DNA from: Sphaerolaimus hirsutus
Taxonomy: Eukaryota > Nematoda > Chromadorea > Monhysterida > Sphaerolaimidae
Reading direction: 5' to 3'
DNA length: 64,000 bases
Assembly (NCBI GenBank): GCA_964036195.1
Contig: OZ038459.1
Location: forward strand, 11,467,206-11,531,205
The notes below the pieces were generated by a model. It was not told the origin of the DNA. It was given only the letters and a program-made list of their open reading frames with translations, and made no database searches. The position numbers and the translations under genes are program-made. This document shows, in pieces, positions 23,186-35,478 of the stretch (position 1 is the stretch's first letter; every line of letters starts with the position of its first letter).

Positions 23186-25698
23186 ATGGGGCGGAGCTTA
23201 GCAATTGTGTTTGCATTTTTTGTGGCCTTTGCCGCGGCAAATGAGGAAGGATCAGGTATGAGTGAAATCAAGTATTGTTAATTGCACTTGGTGCAGCTAG
23301 CTGTGATTTGTTTCCGCTGCTGGCTTCATATTCTTTTTAAGTGAATAAAACTCTTGTTAAAAATTACTATGTGAAATTTAAGGTTCAGTTGAACAGAACT
23401 GGTAATTTTGAACATCCCACTCTACAGGAAATTTTTCAAAGTAGCCGAAATAGAATCCGTATTACCTCAACAGAGCTCTGAATTTCACCCGGAATCATTT
23501 AGATCCTTGGTGAAACAAACAAACATTCTTATAACTTTTGTCACGCGGAAATTGGAAAATCTGCTTTAATAATTTGGGTATCTATATTTACTCCAGTGAC
23601 ACACCTTCCGCGCGTGGTTCAACCTGTGAACGTGCTGACTATATGTATAGCATGCCGTTTTCAACTTTTTAAACGAAAAAGGCGTTGCTGTTACAACGTT
23701 TTACGTTAACATATTCACAATAGTTTTTTCATATTTTCTCTAAAGCCACATGCTTTAATCATCATTGGCACGCTACCAAATGGAGACATAAACAACTGCG
23801 CGCGCGGAGTAGTGTCACGTCACTGGAGTACACCGACCGCGCCTATAAAGTTTCCCCAGAAGTCTTATCTCACTCCATCCTCTCAGGCACGGACTCCGGC
23901 GAGGAGTCTGCGTCGGCGGTGTCCACCTTCTCGGGCACCTGCTACCAGTGCAACTCGCGCATCGACGCCGAGTGCGCCGACACCGAGGCGCTCAAGGAGA
24001 ATGAGAACCGCTTTCTGAGACAGTGCCCCACGTTGACCACTGCCAATGGATTGTTTCACGAGGCCGAGGCTATTGGATGCAGGAAAGCGGTCGGTGTTTT
24101 GTGCTTTGTTTGCCGGCGTTTTCCAAAAAATTCAAGTATACTCGGCGGACCGCACGCTATGCATTTTTCTAAAGGAAACTCCATCATGACGTCATCGTTC
24201 ATAAAATAAAAATTGTTCCGGCAAAAAAAAGAAAGTCTCAGGAAAAAAGCATTCTCCGCTTGTATGCGACTCCGCCTTTTTCTTTTTAAAATATTTTTTG
24301 TGATAATGCATACATAAGTATCATGCTCGCGCGTTATCTACCAAGACATAACTAATTTTGGGCGCATACTTTGCTGTCTGCCGAGTATAACTTTTTTTTA
24401 CCAACGATAATAAGTTGTTTTTTTAATTCGTTTTTCCACGTCCATAGTATTTATAGTAGCATTCGATCCATTAGTCCATAGTAGCATTCGATCTGCGCGC
24501 AGGTGCAAATAGTCGAAGCTGTGGACGATGGGTATGAGCGCATCAATCGCGAGTGCGCGTACGGCGGCAAAAACGTCTACGCGCAGAAAAAGACCGGCAA
24601 TAAAGGTACACGATATTTTCTACTTTGAGTGACATATTGGGGGCCCGCACTCTAGTTGACAAATGTGTGTCAAGTGGTTTGTGTCAACTCAGATTTCGGC
24701 TTCACGTGTGGCAGAGCGATCTCCGAATGCATATGCGGCAATTTTGTAAAATAAATATTACAGCATGTGCATTGGAAGATCGCTCTGCGACACGTGAAGC
24801 CGAAATTCGAGTTGACACAAACCAGTTGATACGCATGTTTCAACTACTGTGTGGGCCGCCATTAGTGATGGAAAAGCGCAAGAAAAAAGGGCGCCAGTGG
24901 CGCCACATCAAATAGATTTTCCAATATATGTTTTCTTGAAGCGGACGACAACGGAATTGCGATAATTTTGATCCGTTGATTTACGAGTTTGCAAGTTCAC
25001 CGGTCTATCATGCTTAGCTTCTGATCCGTTACACGCATCTGATAAAAATTGGATGAAACATATACATCCACTCACACCACTTTGTCTATTTTCCAGTGAA
25101 TTTTGATCATTCACAGACCCGTTTTTTTCTTTTTATTCATTCACACAGCACTCACCTTGAAACCATACTGGCGCCCTTTTAGGGCAGGGCGCCACGGAGA
25201 AAGGGCGCCAAGCGCCAAGGGCGCCATGTCGCCTTTCAGAAAGTGGGCGCCACAGAAAAAGGGCGCCAATGGCGCCATGGCGCGGCGCCCTTTGGCACCC
25301 TCAAATGGCGCCAGCGCCATGGCGCCATTCCATCACTAGCCGCCATTAGTGCATCATACACTGAACTTTTTTGAACGCGGCAGCATAACTCACATAGTAG
25401 AAAATTCTTATTTTTGGATGAAAAAACAGGCCCACCAAACAGTTTGTAGGATATTATCCTGAAGGATAAAAAAGGTGTGGCGTGATGAGTAATTGTACGG
25501 TGGGTAGCCCTCGACCCCTGGAACACCTTTTTATGCAAATTTCTTGCTGCATTGACTCTAATTTGGAACAACGCAGGCATTCGCGTGTGGTATTATCAAT
25601 GCGACAACGCTGACGGCTGCAACCACGCTGGGAAAAACCAACTGGCGCTTCTGGCTATTTTCGTACCTCTGGCAACATTTGCGCTCTTTCGCCATTGA
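23186..25698 (+). CDS. Secreted or GPI-anchored Ly6/uPAR-type (three-finger) protein, 4 exons, 165 aa
   Basis: Exons are 23186-23255, 23887-24089, 24503-24605 and 25577-25698 (498-nt CDS). Residues 1-19 form a clear signal peptide (MGRSLAIVFAFFVAFAAA). The mature part opens its cysteine module with GTCYQCNSRIDAEC and has eight cysteines in total, ending with YYQCDNADGCN, the Cys-Asn ending typical of Ly6/uPAR three-finger domains. After it, the hydrophobic tail LALLAIFVPLATFALFRH reaches the stop with no cytoplasmic domain, as expected for a GPI-attachment signal. The arrangement resembles invertebrate quiver/sleepless-type Ly6 proteins, which sit on the outer membrane and modulate channels or receptors. 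I cannot assign an ortholog, and target and function are unknown. Intron 2 and intron 3 each hold MITEs. Confidence 0.88.
24137..24393. mobile_element. TACTCGGCGGA-family element (second subfamily) in Ly6 gene intron 2
   Basis: TATACTCGGCGGACCGCACGC and CTTTGCTGTCTGCCGAGTATA bound a body different from the 195-bp subfamily but like the copy at 47272-47538. Confidence 0.68.
24641..24862. mobile_element. CGCTCTGC/GTTGACA foldback MITE in Ly6 gene intron 3
   Basis: GGCCCGCACTCTAGTTGACA at the left and CAACTACTGTGTGGGCCGCC at the right, with a long inverted body (CAGAGCGATCT, GAAGCCGAAAT). Same family as the copy at 54498. A GGCGCC MITE is inserted at its right edge. Confidence 0.72.
24863..25338. 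mobile_element. hAT-like MITE, GGCGCC family, in Ly6 gene intron 3
   Basis: Ends TAGTGATGGAA and TTCCATCACTA are flanked by a perfect duplication GCCGCCAT (24855-24862 and 25339-25346). The arms are GGCGCC words around an AT-rich centre. It is inserted at the right edge of an older GTTGACA-type element. Confidence 0.88.
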
Positions 25699-27145
25699 AT
25701 TCATGCATTTTAGGTTCACTTTCATATAGCATTTTTAGCACCTTTAGAATTTTCTATTTATTTATTACCTTATGACTCAGTTGTGCAAAAGTTTGCGTTT
25801 GGACGGGCTGGGGTATGTAATATTCATTTTCCCACATCTCAGGGTGGGTGACGCTTTTTCAAAGTTGTCACCGAACTTTTGTCGGCAGCCACTGAAAATT
25901 TGAAAATTTCCCTGTGTAAATACTTGGTTACAATTATTTTATTTTAAGTAGTTTCTGCTCTGGAGTCCTTGCAAAAGCGTCAAACCTCAACCCAGCTCCT
26001 AAGATCATGTCTCCAATCCATTGTCGTTTTTGTGCTATTTTTAGGGAAAACGTTTTTCCGCGTTTAGTTCCGTTTCCATAACGAATATCGTTTATTTTAG
26101 TTGCTCACGCCTCTCAATTCCAAACAAAAATGTATTGATGCACCAGATAAATGTATTCCAGGAATAGAAGAAATGTGGAGGGAGCGGAAAGCAGCGTTAA
26201 GTTCTACAAATATGCATTTTCATATATACACGAAGTAAATATGTATCCTATAAAATTTACAGTTTGGCTTTGTGAATGTATTTATGCACCATGATTCTAG
26301 ACAGTACCTTTGACTATCTATAAAACAACATTGTCTAAACAATTATGTACGAATTTTAGTGAACCGCCATACACGACAGAAATAGAGATAACTTGCTCAC
26401 AGTAATTCAGGTTCCGAGTGCAAATTATCGTTCTGGCAACTTTCCATACAAAATGTAGTTGTACGAACGCTTGTATCCCACCCCGCGGAGAATGCATTTC
26501 TATTATTTTAGGCATTGGTGTTTAGTATGAGTGGAAATGATGAAAGTGCGACATAACTTTTTGACAGCGACCTCTTTGACTTTGACGTAAGTTGACATAG
26601 CTTTCTTCGATTTTGTTCATGACAAACTTCATTTCATCTTCATTTACGTATATATTTGACGTAAGTTTGTCCATTTGCGTAGGCAAAACATTATTGTGAG
26701 AAACATAACTGCATTAAAGAGTTTTCAAGCATTTTATTTGTGCAGCCGGTTGGACCATTCCTCTTTCACGGCTGAATATTTGGTTAGATAACTAGCGTTT
26801 TGCATACGTAATTGTCGCTGGATTTCTCGTAAATTTAATCTGTTTGGTGGAGATTATCCGTAGAATTCCATAGCATTTTCATTTGCTTTCAAGAGTTGTG
26901 TTTGTACCTCGATTCAGGAAAGTCTGCTCGTTATTGTAGTCTCGTCAACTTTTGTCTCAAAATTAACCTGGAAGTAAGCGAAATAAACACTAGTTTTTAT
27001 ATTTCTTGGATTATTGTTTTTTCACGCAGCTGGGTGAGTATCAACGACCCAAATTAACGAAATATTGTCAGTGTTCGCGCTCCCGCGGTGCTTTGCGATT
27101 GTGTTCCATTTGGCACTTTGCCAGGTCGGCTGTGCCACTGCGGGG
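25699..27145. other. Intergenic region between Ly6 and NDUFV1 genes
   Basis: About 1.4 kb of AT-rich sequence, unusually poor in inverted-repeat elements. I find no gene in it; it should hold the Ly6 3' UTR and NDUFV1 promoter and 5' UTR. Confidence 0.6.
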
Positions 27146-30100
27146 ATGGCGTGCGCGGCCATCAACTCCCTGCGCGCGCTCGCGTCCATCAGAACTTCTG
27201 GTTGGTTCTGGGCCCAGCTTGTGCGAGTGTGGGTTGTGGGCAGATCAATGGACTTAGCTATCGCGGTTCTGATTAAGCGGATGTCCACGGGCCAGTTCCG
27301 CAAATTGAGAAGTGAAATGGCAAATGCGAAATGAAGGAGGATATTGGCAAAAGCGAAGGGAAATCACTTCTTTTTTACTTTGTTTGCCAATTTACTTGCC
27401 ATTTCACTTCGCTTTTGCCAATTTTCTTCTCAATTTGCGGAACTGGCACCTGATCTGCAGATTGAATGAGACTTAGGCACCCAGATCCAAAAAGCTGTGT
27501 TTGAGGGTTGCCGATCCGTTTTCCGCGCTGGTCGCTGGTCGCAGCAGTTGTAGCATCTCTAAATATATAAATACGACTTCGTGTGACTGCAGCCAACTGC
27601 GCCAGCGTGCGCTGTCTGGCCGCTGCGGCTGAGAAGCGCAGCTATGGCAATTTAAAGGACCAGGATCGAGTCTTCACCAACCTGTATGGCCGACACGACT
27701 GGAGGTTGAAGTCTGCCATGAAAAGGGTCCGTTGATGCCTGATTTATTGGCTTTGCTAGTTTTATACTCGATTTCCGACACAAACACGGCTCACAGGGCG
27801 ACTGGTACAAGACCAAGGAAATTCTGATCAAAGGCAAGGAATGGATAATCGATGAAGTGAAGAAATCGGGTTTGCGTGGCCGCGGCGGCGCCGGTTTCCC
27901 GGCTGGTCTTAAATGGAGTTTTATGAACAAACCGCATGACGGACGACCGAGGTATTTGGTGGTGAATGCCGATGAGGGTGAACCAGGTGCGTGCAAAGGG
28001 GTTCTCAACGGTGGTAGTGGTGGAAAAAGCGCCAGGACCTTGGCGCCAAGCGCCATGGCGCCTTTCCGTTCCCCAGTGCCAAGCTCAAATGGCGCCATGA
28101 CGCTTTTTGCTTTGGCGCTATCGCCAGGCGTTTTGTTCCTGGCGCCACTCAAAGAAAGCGCCACGCGCCATGGCGCTTTTCTATAACTAAACGAGGGCCA
28201 CGTCAAAGCCACTTTTTCACCTTCGCATATTTTCCACGCAGATTAGCGTTGTCTGCTTTCTAATATAGCAATTGCGCATTTTGAGAGAGCGTGTATATAA
28301 AAGTGAACCCGGTAAATCTGTTCTCGATAGTACGGTAGGCAATTTCGCTGCCACCAGGGCCGTATCCAGGGGGGGGCGGGGGGGGGCTGCAGCCCCCCCC
28401 CCCCTCCCGGGGTGAGACCTAAAAAGTCCCGGAAAATGCAATTTTTCCTATACATTTTTCGATGTTTCTTAAAAATTTTGCGCGCAAGCGCGCAATTCCT
28501 TCCCCATACATTGTATTTTTAGCGGATCGGTCCCCGTAAACAAATATCCTTGAAAATGAACACATTTTTGCGACTTTCGCTGCATATGGATGCATATTTA
28601 CATCTATATAAAGCGGTTCCTGGCGCTGGCGCCAACGCCAATAGCGCCGTGGCGTGGCGCCTTGGTATGGCGCTAGCGCCAAAACACCTTTCCGTCCCTA
28701 TATAGGAAAAAAATTTAGGGGGGGGCTGAGCCCCCCCCCCTCGCCGGCCCCCGTAAACAAGCAGCCCCCCCCGCTCAAAAATCCTGGATACGTCCCTGGC
28801 TGCCACGGTAGTATGTAGTATCTCAGACGCCTCCAGTGCAATTTTGCTGCCACGGCTGCGCTATAAAACCCCAATGAATACATTTTCTCGGTCATTTCAC
28901 ACATTTCAGGCACGTGCAAGGATCGAGAGATCATGCGACACGACCCGCACAAATTGTTGGAAGGTTGTCTGATCGCCGGACGGGCCATGGGCGCCAGGGC
29001 AGCCTACATCTACATCAGGGGAGAGTTCTATAACGAGGGTAATATACTGCAGGTTGTGGGGGGCGCTTGTGGGCCGACCCCCTTTTTACCAACATTGTTT
29101 GACGGTGCCGTTCTGTCGAATAAATGTTTTTTCCTTATACTGTATTGTAAATATATCTGATTGGCTACTTTCCAAAACGTAGATGGCTATCAAAGAGGCG
29201 TACGAGGCTGGGCTGATCGGGCGCGACTGCTGCGGCACCGGCTACACCTTCGACATCTTCATGCACCGCGGTCAGGGCGCCTACATATGCGGAGAGGAAA
29301 CGGTGTGTGTCGAATGCAAATCACACTTTTGCTCACATGTATTTCCTGGCTCATGCGCACGACAAGCCCAATTTTGTGAGCCGACATGAAAAACGGCGGA
29401 AACTCCCAGCGCACCGCGCTCTCCGCGCAAGTAATGTACCCTTTATAGTTTTTCACATTCATTCGTGATTTTACAGACTTCATAATAATTATCGTTCATG
29501 TGAATTATTGCCTATTTTCGATAATTTTGGCTAGATATGCGCTTATATACCCATTTATAGTCATTTTAACCTGTTTTTAGCGATATTTCTCCCTTTTTGT
29601 CTACACCCTGAAAAACCTATGTATTGAACCCCCCCTCCCCCGACCCCCCCCACATAGATTGCATCAGATTGCACCCCCCCCCACATAGATTCCTCTGGAG
29701 GAGCGATTCACTATCTATATTCCCTTGAGGGGGCGAAATACACTAAACCCTGACTGGGAGTAGATTACTTGCGCTGGGAGATTACTTGCGCGAGAGTCTA
29801 CTTGCGCTGAGGCACACCTCCATGAATAACACGCAGTCGCTGCTCGAGTCGCTGGAGGGCAAGCAGGGCAAGCCGCGCTTGAAGCCGCCCTTCCCGGCGG
29901 ACATTGGCGCCTGGGGCTGCCCCACGACGGTGACCAACGTGGAGACGGTGGCCGTGGCGCCCGCCATCTGCAGGAGGGGCGGCGAGTGGTTCGCCGGCTT
30001 TGGCAGACCCAGGAACACTGGCACCAAGGTGGGTCACTGCAGGGGTTCAGTAGCGTTGGGGGTTGCTCACCCGCTCCAAAACGCTCCAGCTATCTGTCCC

Positions 30101-31871
30101 GGACCGGAGGCCACTGAGCTATTTCTCTATCCCGGAGGCAAACTTTTTGCCTACTATCCCCCGAACACCCACTCCCACAAATCGGCCAGTTGTCTATTTA
30201 GAGCGATTATTGGGAATTTTTATTCATTTTTTAAATCAAATTCGCTAATTTTCATAACTTTTTTCCAATTTTCACCTTCAAAATTACTATCGTGCCTAGA
30301 ATTATTGCTATTATTGCTCATGTGGAACTCTTTTGCAATATATCAGTCCTTTTTCACTTCTTTTTAGCGCTTTTTCTCCATGTACACCTTGAAAAAGCCT
30401 ACATATTGAACCCCGCGAGCCGCAATCTATAACCCGTTTCCAGCTGTACTGCATCAGCGGGCACGTGAACGCGCCGTGCACCGTGGAGGAGGAGATGTCC
30501 ATCCCGCTCAAGGAGCTGGTCGAGCGCCACGCCGGGGGAGTCATCGGCGGCTGGGACAACCTGCTGGCCATCGTGCCCGGCGGCAGCTCAGTGCCGCTCA
30601 TACCCAAGAAGTTCGTTTGGCCATGTTTAGAGAGTCTCTTGATGATTTTGACGTAAATACAGCATATCCTTGAATAAGACCCCCTTGAATAAGCCGCCAT
30701 ATTGGCCGGGTGAAGGATAAATAACCCCCTTGAATAACTCCGCACTCTTGAATTACTCCCCTTGGTTATTTGGTATGTTTATCCAAATGTGTATTTGAAC
30801 AATTTCGATGCTGATGAACACGAATACTTTTGTTTTTTGTTGTTGTTTAACTGTAAAATACATTCAATGAATTGACGGAATGCATTCATACAATGAATAA
30901 AGTGGAAGTTCTGAGGAAAAATTACCACCCCCTCCTCCCTTGAATAACTCCCCCTCCAAAATCAAAAGTCACCTTAGGTCTTGTTCGAGGATATACGGTA
31001 GTCTTCAATACAATCAATATAAATGCACCTAATTAGCATGTTACAGGATCTGCGATGACGTGCTGATGGATTTCGACGCGCTGGTCGAGGTTCAATCCGC
31101 CCTGGGCACGGCCGCTGTGATCGTGATGAACAAGCAGGCGGACATCGTCAAGTGCATTGCGCGCTTTGCACTCTTTTACAAACACGAGAGCTGTGGACAG
31201 GTGCGGCGGGATCGTTTTGTATCAATGGGCTCTGAAGTTGTCGTATTTATTGGCCCTAAACACACTAATTGACAAGGACACCAAATGTCAACTGGTACCG
31301 ATCGGCGCTCAGCTTCAAAAGTTGTAAAATCATTTGTTGCCAATCAAGCTCTAGTGCTGAACAAATATCGCAGTACATACAAAGCCAGCATTAAGTGTAT
31401 ATTTTATACAATAATGCGCATTGTTACTCGTCAGTAAGCTTTGAATTGGGATCGGAACAAATTGACATTTGGTGTCGTTGTCAACTAGTATGGTCTAGTC
31501 TAGTGGCATTCGAAGTCCGTCCAACCCAACCGTGTAAACAGTCACTCACTACCAACAACAATTCGACGCACTTTTCACTCCTCCACCCCCTACCTCAGTG
31601 CACGCCGTGCCGCGAGGGCTGCAACTGGCTGAACAAGATCATGTGGCGCATGGTGGACGGGCAGGCGCGCCCCTCCGAGATCGACATGCTGTGGGAGCTC
31701 ACCAAGCAGATCGAGGGGCACACTATATGCGCGCTGGGCGACGCGGCCGCCTGGCCCGTGCAAGGACTCATCAGGCACTTTAGACCTGAGTTAGAACGTC
31801 GGATGGCCCACTATGCTGAGCAGAAGGGGTTGAAGGAGTTTAACCCGTTGCATGATAGGGCTATTCAGTAG
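27146..31871 (+). CDS. NDUFV1: NADH:ubiquinone oxidoreductase 51 kDa flavoprotein subunit (complex I), 9 exons, 475 aa
   Basis: Exons are 27146-27200, 27593-27726, 27797-27986, 28910-29052, 29183-29302, 29837-30028, 30444-30610, 31047-31200 and 31599-31871 (1428-nt CDS, all phases agree). The protein carries FMN and binds NADH at the tip of the matrix arm of complex I, passing electrons to iron-sulfur cluster N3. An Ala/Arg-rich presequence precedes [16 protein letters not shown]. The glycine-rich flavin/NADH motif [16 protein letters not shown] lies at residues 88-103, followed by [14 protein letters not shown] and GAYICGEET. The N3 cluster ligands are visible as C383, C386, C389 ([11 protein letters not shown]) and C429 (HTICALGD). 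Length fits the family with no sign of decay. The exon 8/9 junction falls inside the cluster motif, between GQ and CTPC. Introns are loaded with MITEs: intron 3 has a GGCGCC-rich element and a CAGGGCCGTATCC element, and intron 8 a GTTGACA element. Confidence 0.97.
28006..28190. mobile_element. GGCGCC-family MITE in NDUFV1 intron 3
   Basis: The body of GGCGCC/TGGCGC words begins TAGTGGTGGAAAAAGCGCC and ends CGCTTTTCTATAACTA. The termini are diverged and a target duplication is not clear. A second cluster of the same words is at 28620-28690. Confidence 0.65.
28355..28798. mobile_element. hAT-like MITE, CAGGGCCGTATCCAGG family, in NDUFV1 intron 3
   Basis: A perfect 8-bp duplication GCTGCCAC (28347-28354 and 28799-28806) bounds ends CAGGGCCGTATCCAGG and CCTGGATACGTCCCTG. 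Next to each end are runs of G or C. A GGCGCC cluster and a GCGCGCAAGCGCGC palindrome lie inside. Confidence 0.85.
30050..30430. repeat. Decayed CAGGGGTCTCC-family sequence in NDUFV1 intron 6
   Basis: GGGGTTGCTCACCCGCTCC, CAGCTATCTGTCCCGG and CCTACATATTGAACCCC resemble the body of the 13.6-kb element. Clear termini are missing. A similar fragment is at 29580-29755 in intron 5, and another at 530-705. Confidence 0.5.
30655..31003. repeat. Inverted element with TATATCCTTGAATAA ends, NDUFV1 intron 7
   Basis: AGCATATCCTTGAATAAGACC at the left and CGAGGATATACGGTAG at the right; CCCTTGAATAA words recur. A sister copy is at 42463-42722 (ACCGTATATCCTTGAATAA to AAGGATATACGGTA). Confidence 0.55.
31252..31497. 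mobile_element. GTTGACATCGACACC MITE in NDUFV1 intron 8
   Basis: CACACTAATTGACAAGGACACC and TGGTGTCGTTGTCAACTAGTA bound a longer copy with an AT-rich centre, inside a 398-bp intron. Confidence 0.7.
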
Positions 31872-32220
31872 GGCGCGTTTTGTAGTGTCGATATTGCCCG
31901 CTGTTTTCGCGAGTACTTTTACAGGTTTGTCTTTGAACAATTTCTTTGGTGTGTAGGGTCGCGATGTGATGTACACATACTTTGTCTGTGGATAATGCTG
32001 GATAATGCCGTTGTGTGTATATGATTTTTTTGGGATATTTTTGATCGGATGCAACTTTAACGGCTAAATTCAACCATGAAAAAGGATGTGCGCGTTTGCT
32101 GACTTTAAATTTTATTTTAAAATGCGAAAATCTGCATTTTCACGCACAATTTTAGTGGGTCGGGCCATTCCCAAGATGGGAATGGACCGTCATTTATTTT
32201 TATTGAAATGTTGGCAATTA

Positions 32221-32226
32221 AATAAA
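32221..32226 (+). terminator. Candidate polyadenylation signal for NDUFV1
   Basis: An AATAAA hexamer lies about 350 bp downstream of the NDUFV1 stop, before the first large element of the gene-poor block (32321). It is the first canonical hexamer I noticed in that 3' flank. Such hexamers also occur by chance in AT-rich DNA. Confidence 0.3.
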
Positions 32227-32320
32227 CATATTTGTCTTGGTCCTGGTTTTTGGTGCCTAGGATTACTTCAATACATGTTTCCGATTGTCACATATATCGG
32301 ATCATATTTACCTATAAATA

Positions 32321-32834
32321 CCGTATTTCTTCGAAATACCCCCCCCCCCTCGAAATACCCCCCCCCCCCCCCTCGAAATACCCCCCCTCGAAATGGACAC
32401 TATGAACTTATAAACCCCCCCCCCCTCGAAATACCCCCCCTCAAAATGGACACTATGAACTTATAAACCCCCCCCCCCTCGAAATACCCCCCCCCAAAAT
32501 TAGTGTATAGAGAACGTAAATGACAAAGGCTGCGGTTTGTCATCCCGGCAATGCAAAACACACGTTAAAAACGATGACTCTGTTATGTGAGAACAGTGTT
32601 TGTACGTCTACACACTTATAAATGTCTTTAGAGTCTTATAAATGGCGATTTTTGTGGCCTTTTTCGACGTCTGCGTACGTTTCAGACGACATTTTAGTAC
32701 TGGGATTTCAAAAAAATTCTGGCGAAATAATAAACCCCCCCCCCCTCGAAATACCCCCCCCCCTCGTTTAACCCCCCCTTAAAATTCTCACTCTGAAACA
32801 ATAAACCCCCCGGGGGTATTTCGAGGAAATACGG
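32321..32834. mobile_element. Intact CCGTATTTC..GAAATACGG element (C-rich TA family)
   Basis: Inverted ends CCGTATTTCTTCGAAATAC and TATTTCGAGGAAATACGG sit between TA dinucleotides. Long CCCCCC runs alternate with TCGAAATA. The central 200 bp (ACGTCTGCGTACGTTTCAGACGAC) is shared with the copy at 52385-52757. No ORF for a transposase is present. Confidence 0.75.
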
Positions 32835-33805
32835 TAGATGAACGCATACACATGAACACATGTGTTATGAAAAGTAATCCGATCCGAACATCTCTAAATC
32901 GCCAACATGGACATTTTTCTTCTAATCGAGCTGAGTGGTTGAAATGAGAATACTCATTTTAGATATACAAATTTTATTGATTGCGGTAGAAAAACGCGAC
33001 ACGTCTCATTAGATGTATTTATGTAGGGTATCGCATCGTCCAGTTGAGCAAGTCGATCATTTTTTCATGCGGCACGAATTTTCGTCAAGTATTCGACTGA
33101 CCGTCACGCAAAGAATGTTACCATATTTGCAATGAACAAAGTCACACGAAATGTAGCCCCGAATATCACCTGTAGTGATACGTTTATAATGTGATGTAAA
33201 GAAATTTTCCATTTTGTTTTTCGACTATGGGATATTGTAGATGATTGTAAAGTGTGCAATTGGCAGACTTTAGATGGTCAATTGCAACTTAAATGAAGAA
33301 ACCCCATCAATTAAAGCAAACGTGCGAATTCGGTTTGTGTGGTCTGCGCTTTATAATCTACAAAAATTTGCGTTGGTTTTTCGGCACACATAAATATGAA
33401 GAGCAGCTGTCGCCGGCAGAAAGTTTTGAAAGATTTTACCTTTTGCTTTTACTTCATTGTTCTCACATATTGGCGACAATGTGACACCCAAAGCGTTTTA
33501 GTTTTCTACGCTTTTTTCACCCGCGTTTGTTCTAGCGATCTATGTTTCCTGACTATTTGCGCCAGTTGCGACGGATGTGTTTCCCGCCTTCCGGAAGTAG
33601 CGCGTCGGTCATTTCATTGGACAGACATTGCAGTATCCCTAGGTTTACCCTTGATTTATCGTAAATTGTCGCCTGAGATAATTGGCGCGAAAACGACGGC
33701 CGTGTGAGTGAATGCCGCGGCAGGTTGAATTGTCACCGCTGGAATACTGTGCTGAAAGCGTGCGTGCTTTGCTGCGAATGCGATCTCTGGTTGAATCGAT
33801 GAAGC

Positions 33806-33970
33806 AGAGTTGTTAAAAGTACTGGACTTTGTTGGAAGTAAACGTATATGTATATATTTTTAATTAACCGCTGAGTACAGAAAACGTAAAGTAACTTTTT
33901 TACTTTTACTCATGAGTAAACGTGAGTTTTTTACTCATGAGTAAATTGCTTAACATTTCACACTTTACGC
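33806..33970. repeat. Truncated TTGTTAAAAGTAC-family element
   Basis: CAGAGTTGTTAAAAGTACTGG is followed by the usual ACGTAAAGTA and ACTCATGAGTAAA words. It stops without a recognisable right end. Confidence 0.55.
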
Positions 33971-34013
33971 TGTGTCAGTCGACAGTCTCAGAGCTGTGCA
34001 TTGCACAGTCTTA

Positions 34014-34635
34014 GGGTGTCACATTTCCGTTTTCCGTTTCCGTTTGTCTGCAGGCAAATTTTTTCCGTTCCGTTTTCCGGCTGCTGAAATTTTTTTTCCA
34101 TTTTCCGTTCCATTTTCTGGCCATTTTTTTCCGTCTCCGTTTTTCCGGCTCATTTTCCGTTTTCCAGCTAAATTTTCATATTTTTTTCTCAACCTTTTTG
34201 CCATTTTTCAGCTAAATTTCCAGTTTTTCCGCCTTTTTTCCGTTCTGCCTCAATCTCTGTTTTTCTGCCTCATTTTACCATTTTCTGGCTCAACTTTCTG
34301 TTTTCTGTTCCAGCCAAACTGGTAAACATTCATGCAGATTGCCAATTATGTAAAAAAATTCTGTTTTCAGCAAAATTTCTGCAAATTTTTTCCACTTCCA
34401 GCAAAATTGCAGCAAATTTGATCCGTTTTCTGGCAAAATTTCAGCAAATTTTTCCATTTCCATGCAAATTTCATTTTTCCGTTTCCGTTTTCTGCCCCCT
34501 TTTTCCGTTTTCCAGCCACTGAATTTTTTTGCCGTTTCCGTTTTCCGCCAAGTGCAAATTATTTTCCGTTTTCCGTCCACTGAAATTTTTTTTCCGTTTC
34601 CGTTTTCCGTAAAAAATTTTTTTTGACACCCTACA
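34014..34635. mobile_element. MITE filled with TTTCCG words (TAGGGTGTCA family)
   Basis: Ends TAGGGTGTCACATTTCCG and TTTTGACACCCTA enclose 600 bp made almost wholly of TTTTCCGTTTTCCG and TTTTCTGGC words. The flanks CACAGTCT and CACGGTAT agree at 6 of 8 positions, consistent with an aged hAT-type duplication. Confidence 0.75.
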
Positions 34636-35148
34636 CGGTATTCACCGTTTCGGTTAATAATGCCACATCATGCATCGTTCGTGCATGCATACACAGATCA
34701 TAATATAGTGCTTGAGTTATTCCCCCCTTAGTGTCTGATGGATTATGATGCACTTCAGTTAAGTTGTGTCGACAGCTTGTAAGTTGTAACTTGTGCGCGG
34801 CGCATAAAATTATTGTTGCCATAAAAGTGAGCTGGGAATGAGCCGGGGGGACAACGCAATTTTCAACTGTCGCCCGCAATATACGTTATGTTAAAAGTTT
34901 ATGTTGATTATGTCGTAATAAATCAGTATTAGCCTGCGTGCCCAATATTTAACCCGGTGGCTCAGGGTTGATAAAGTTGGTGCGTTTGCGGGACAGCTTG
35001 GCATCTGCGAAAATTGACATTGTTGAATATGTTGATCACATTTGCTCAGTTGTTAACTCATTCTGGTGAAAACAAATTCAGCTTTATTATTTCGTCAGTT
35101 TTTTGTTTTTTTTGTTATTTTTTCTCAGCTCACAAATACCTTGCGGTA

Positions 35149-35317
35149 TTGGCCCTACACACGATAGTTGACATCGATACCAAATGTCAACTGGTTCCGT
35201 TCCCAATTCAAAGCTTGCGTTTGAACATCGTTCCTCGGCTCGTCAGCAAGCTTTGAATCGGGATCGCCATCAGTTGACATTTGGTGTCGATGTCAACTAG
35301 CGTGTGTAGGGCCATTT
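35149..35317. mobile_element. GTTGACATCGACACC MITE, intergenic
   Basis: Near-perfect inverted ends GGCCCTACACACGATAGTTG and CAACTAGCGTGTGTAGGGCC; the best-preserved copy of the family. ATT flanks both ends, which may be a short target duplication. Confidence 0.75.
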
Positions 35318-35478
35318 CGGTGAAAACCGGTATGCGGCATGACTTGACATTCAACCCCCACTGCAAAATGGTGGTCAATCTATGCTGCTGTAAATAATTT
35401 CATAAACGACAACAAGTTTCTAAATAGTTCGATGAATGGATACCCTGGACGAAAATCCACCCCTCAAACATGGAGATA

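Noticed and set aside
33808-33970. GTTTACTCATGAGTAAAC-type repeats considered as telomere-like DNA
   Set aside because: The words are not a regular tandem array. They occur in dispersed copies with TTGTTAAAA ends, and one copy (50679-51156) has a perfect 8-bp duplication.
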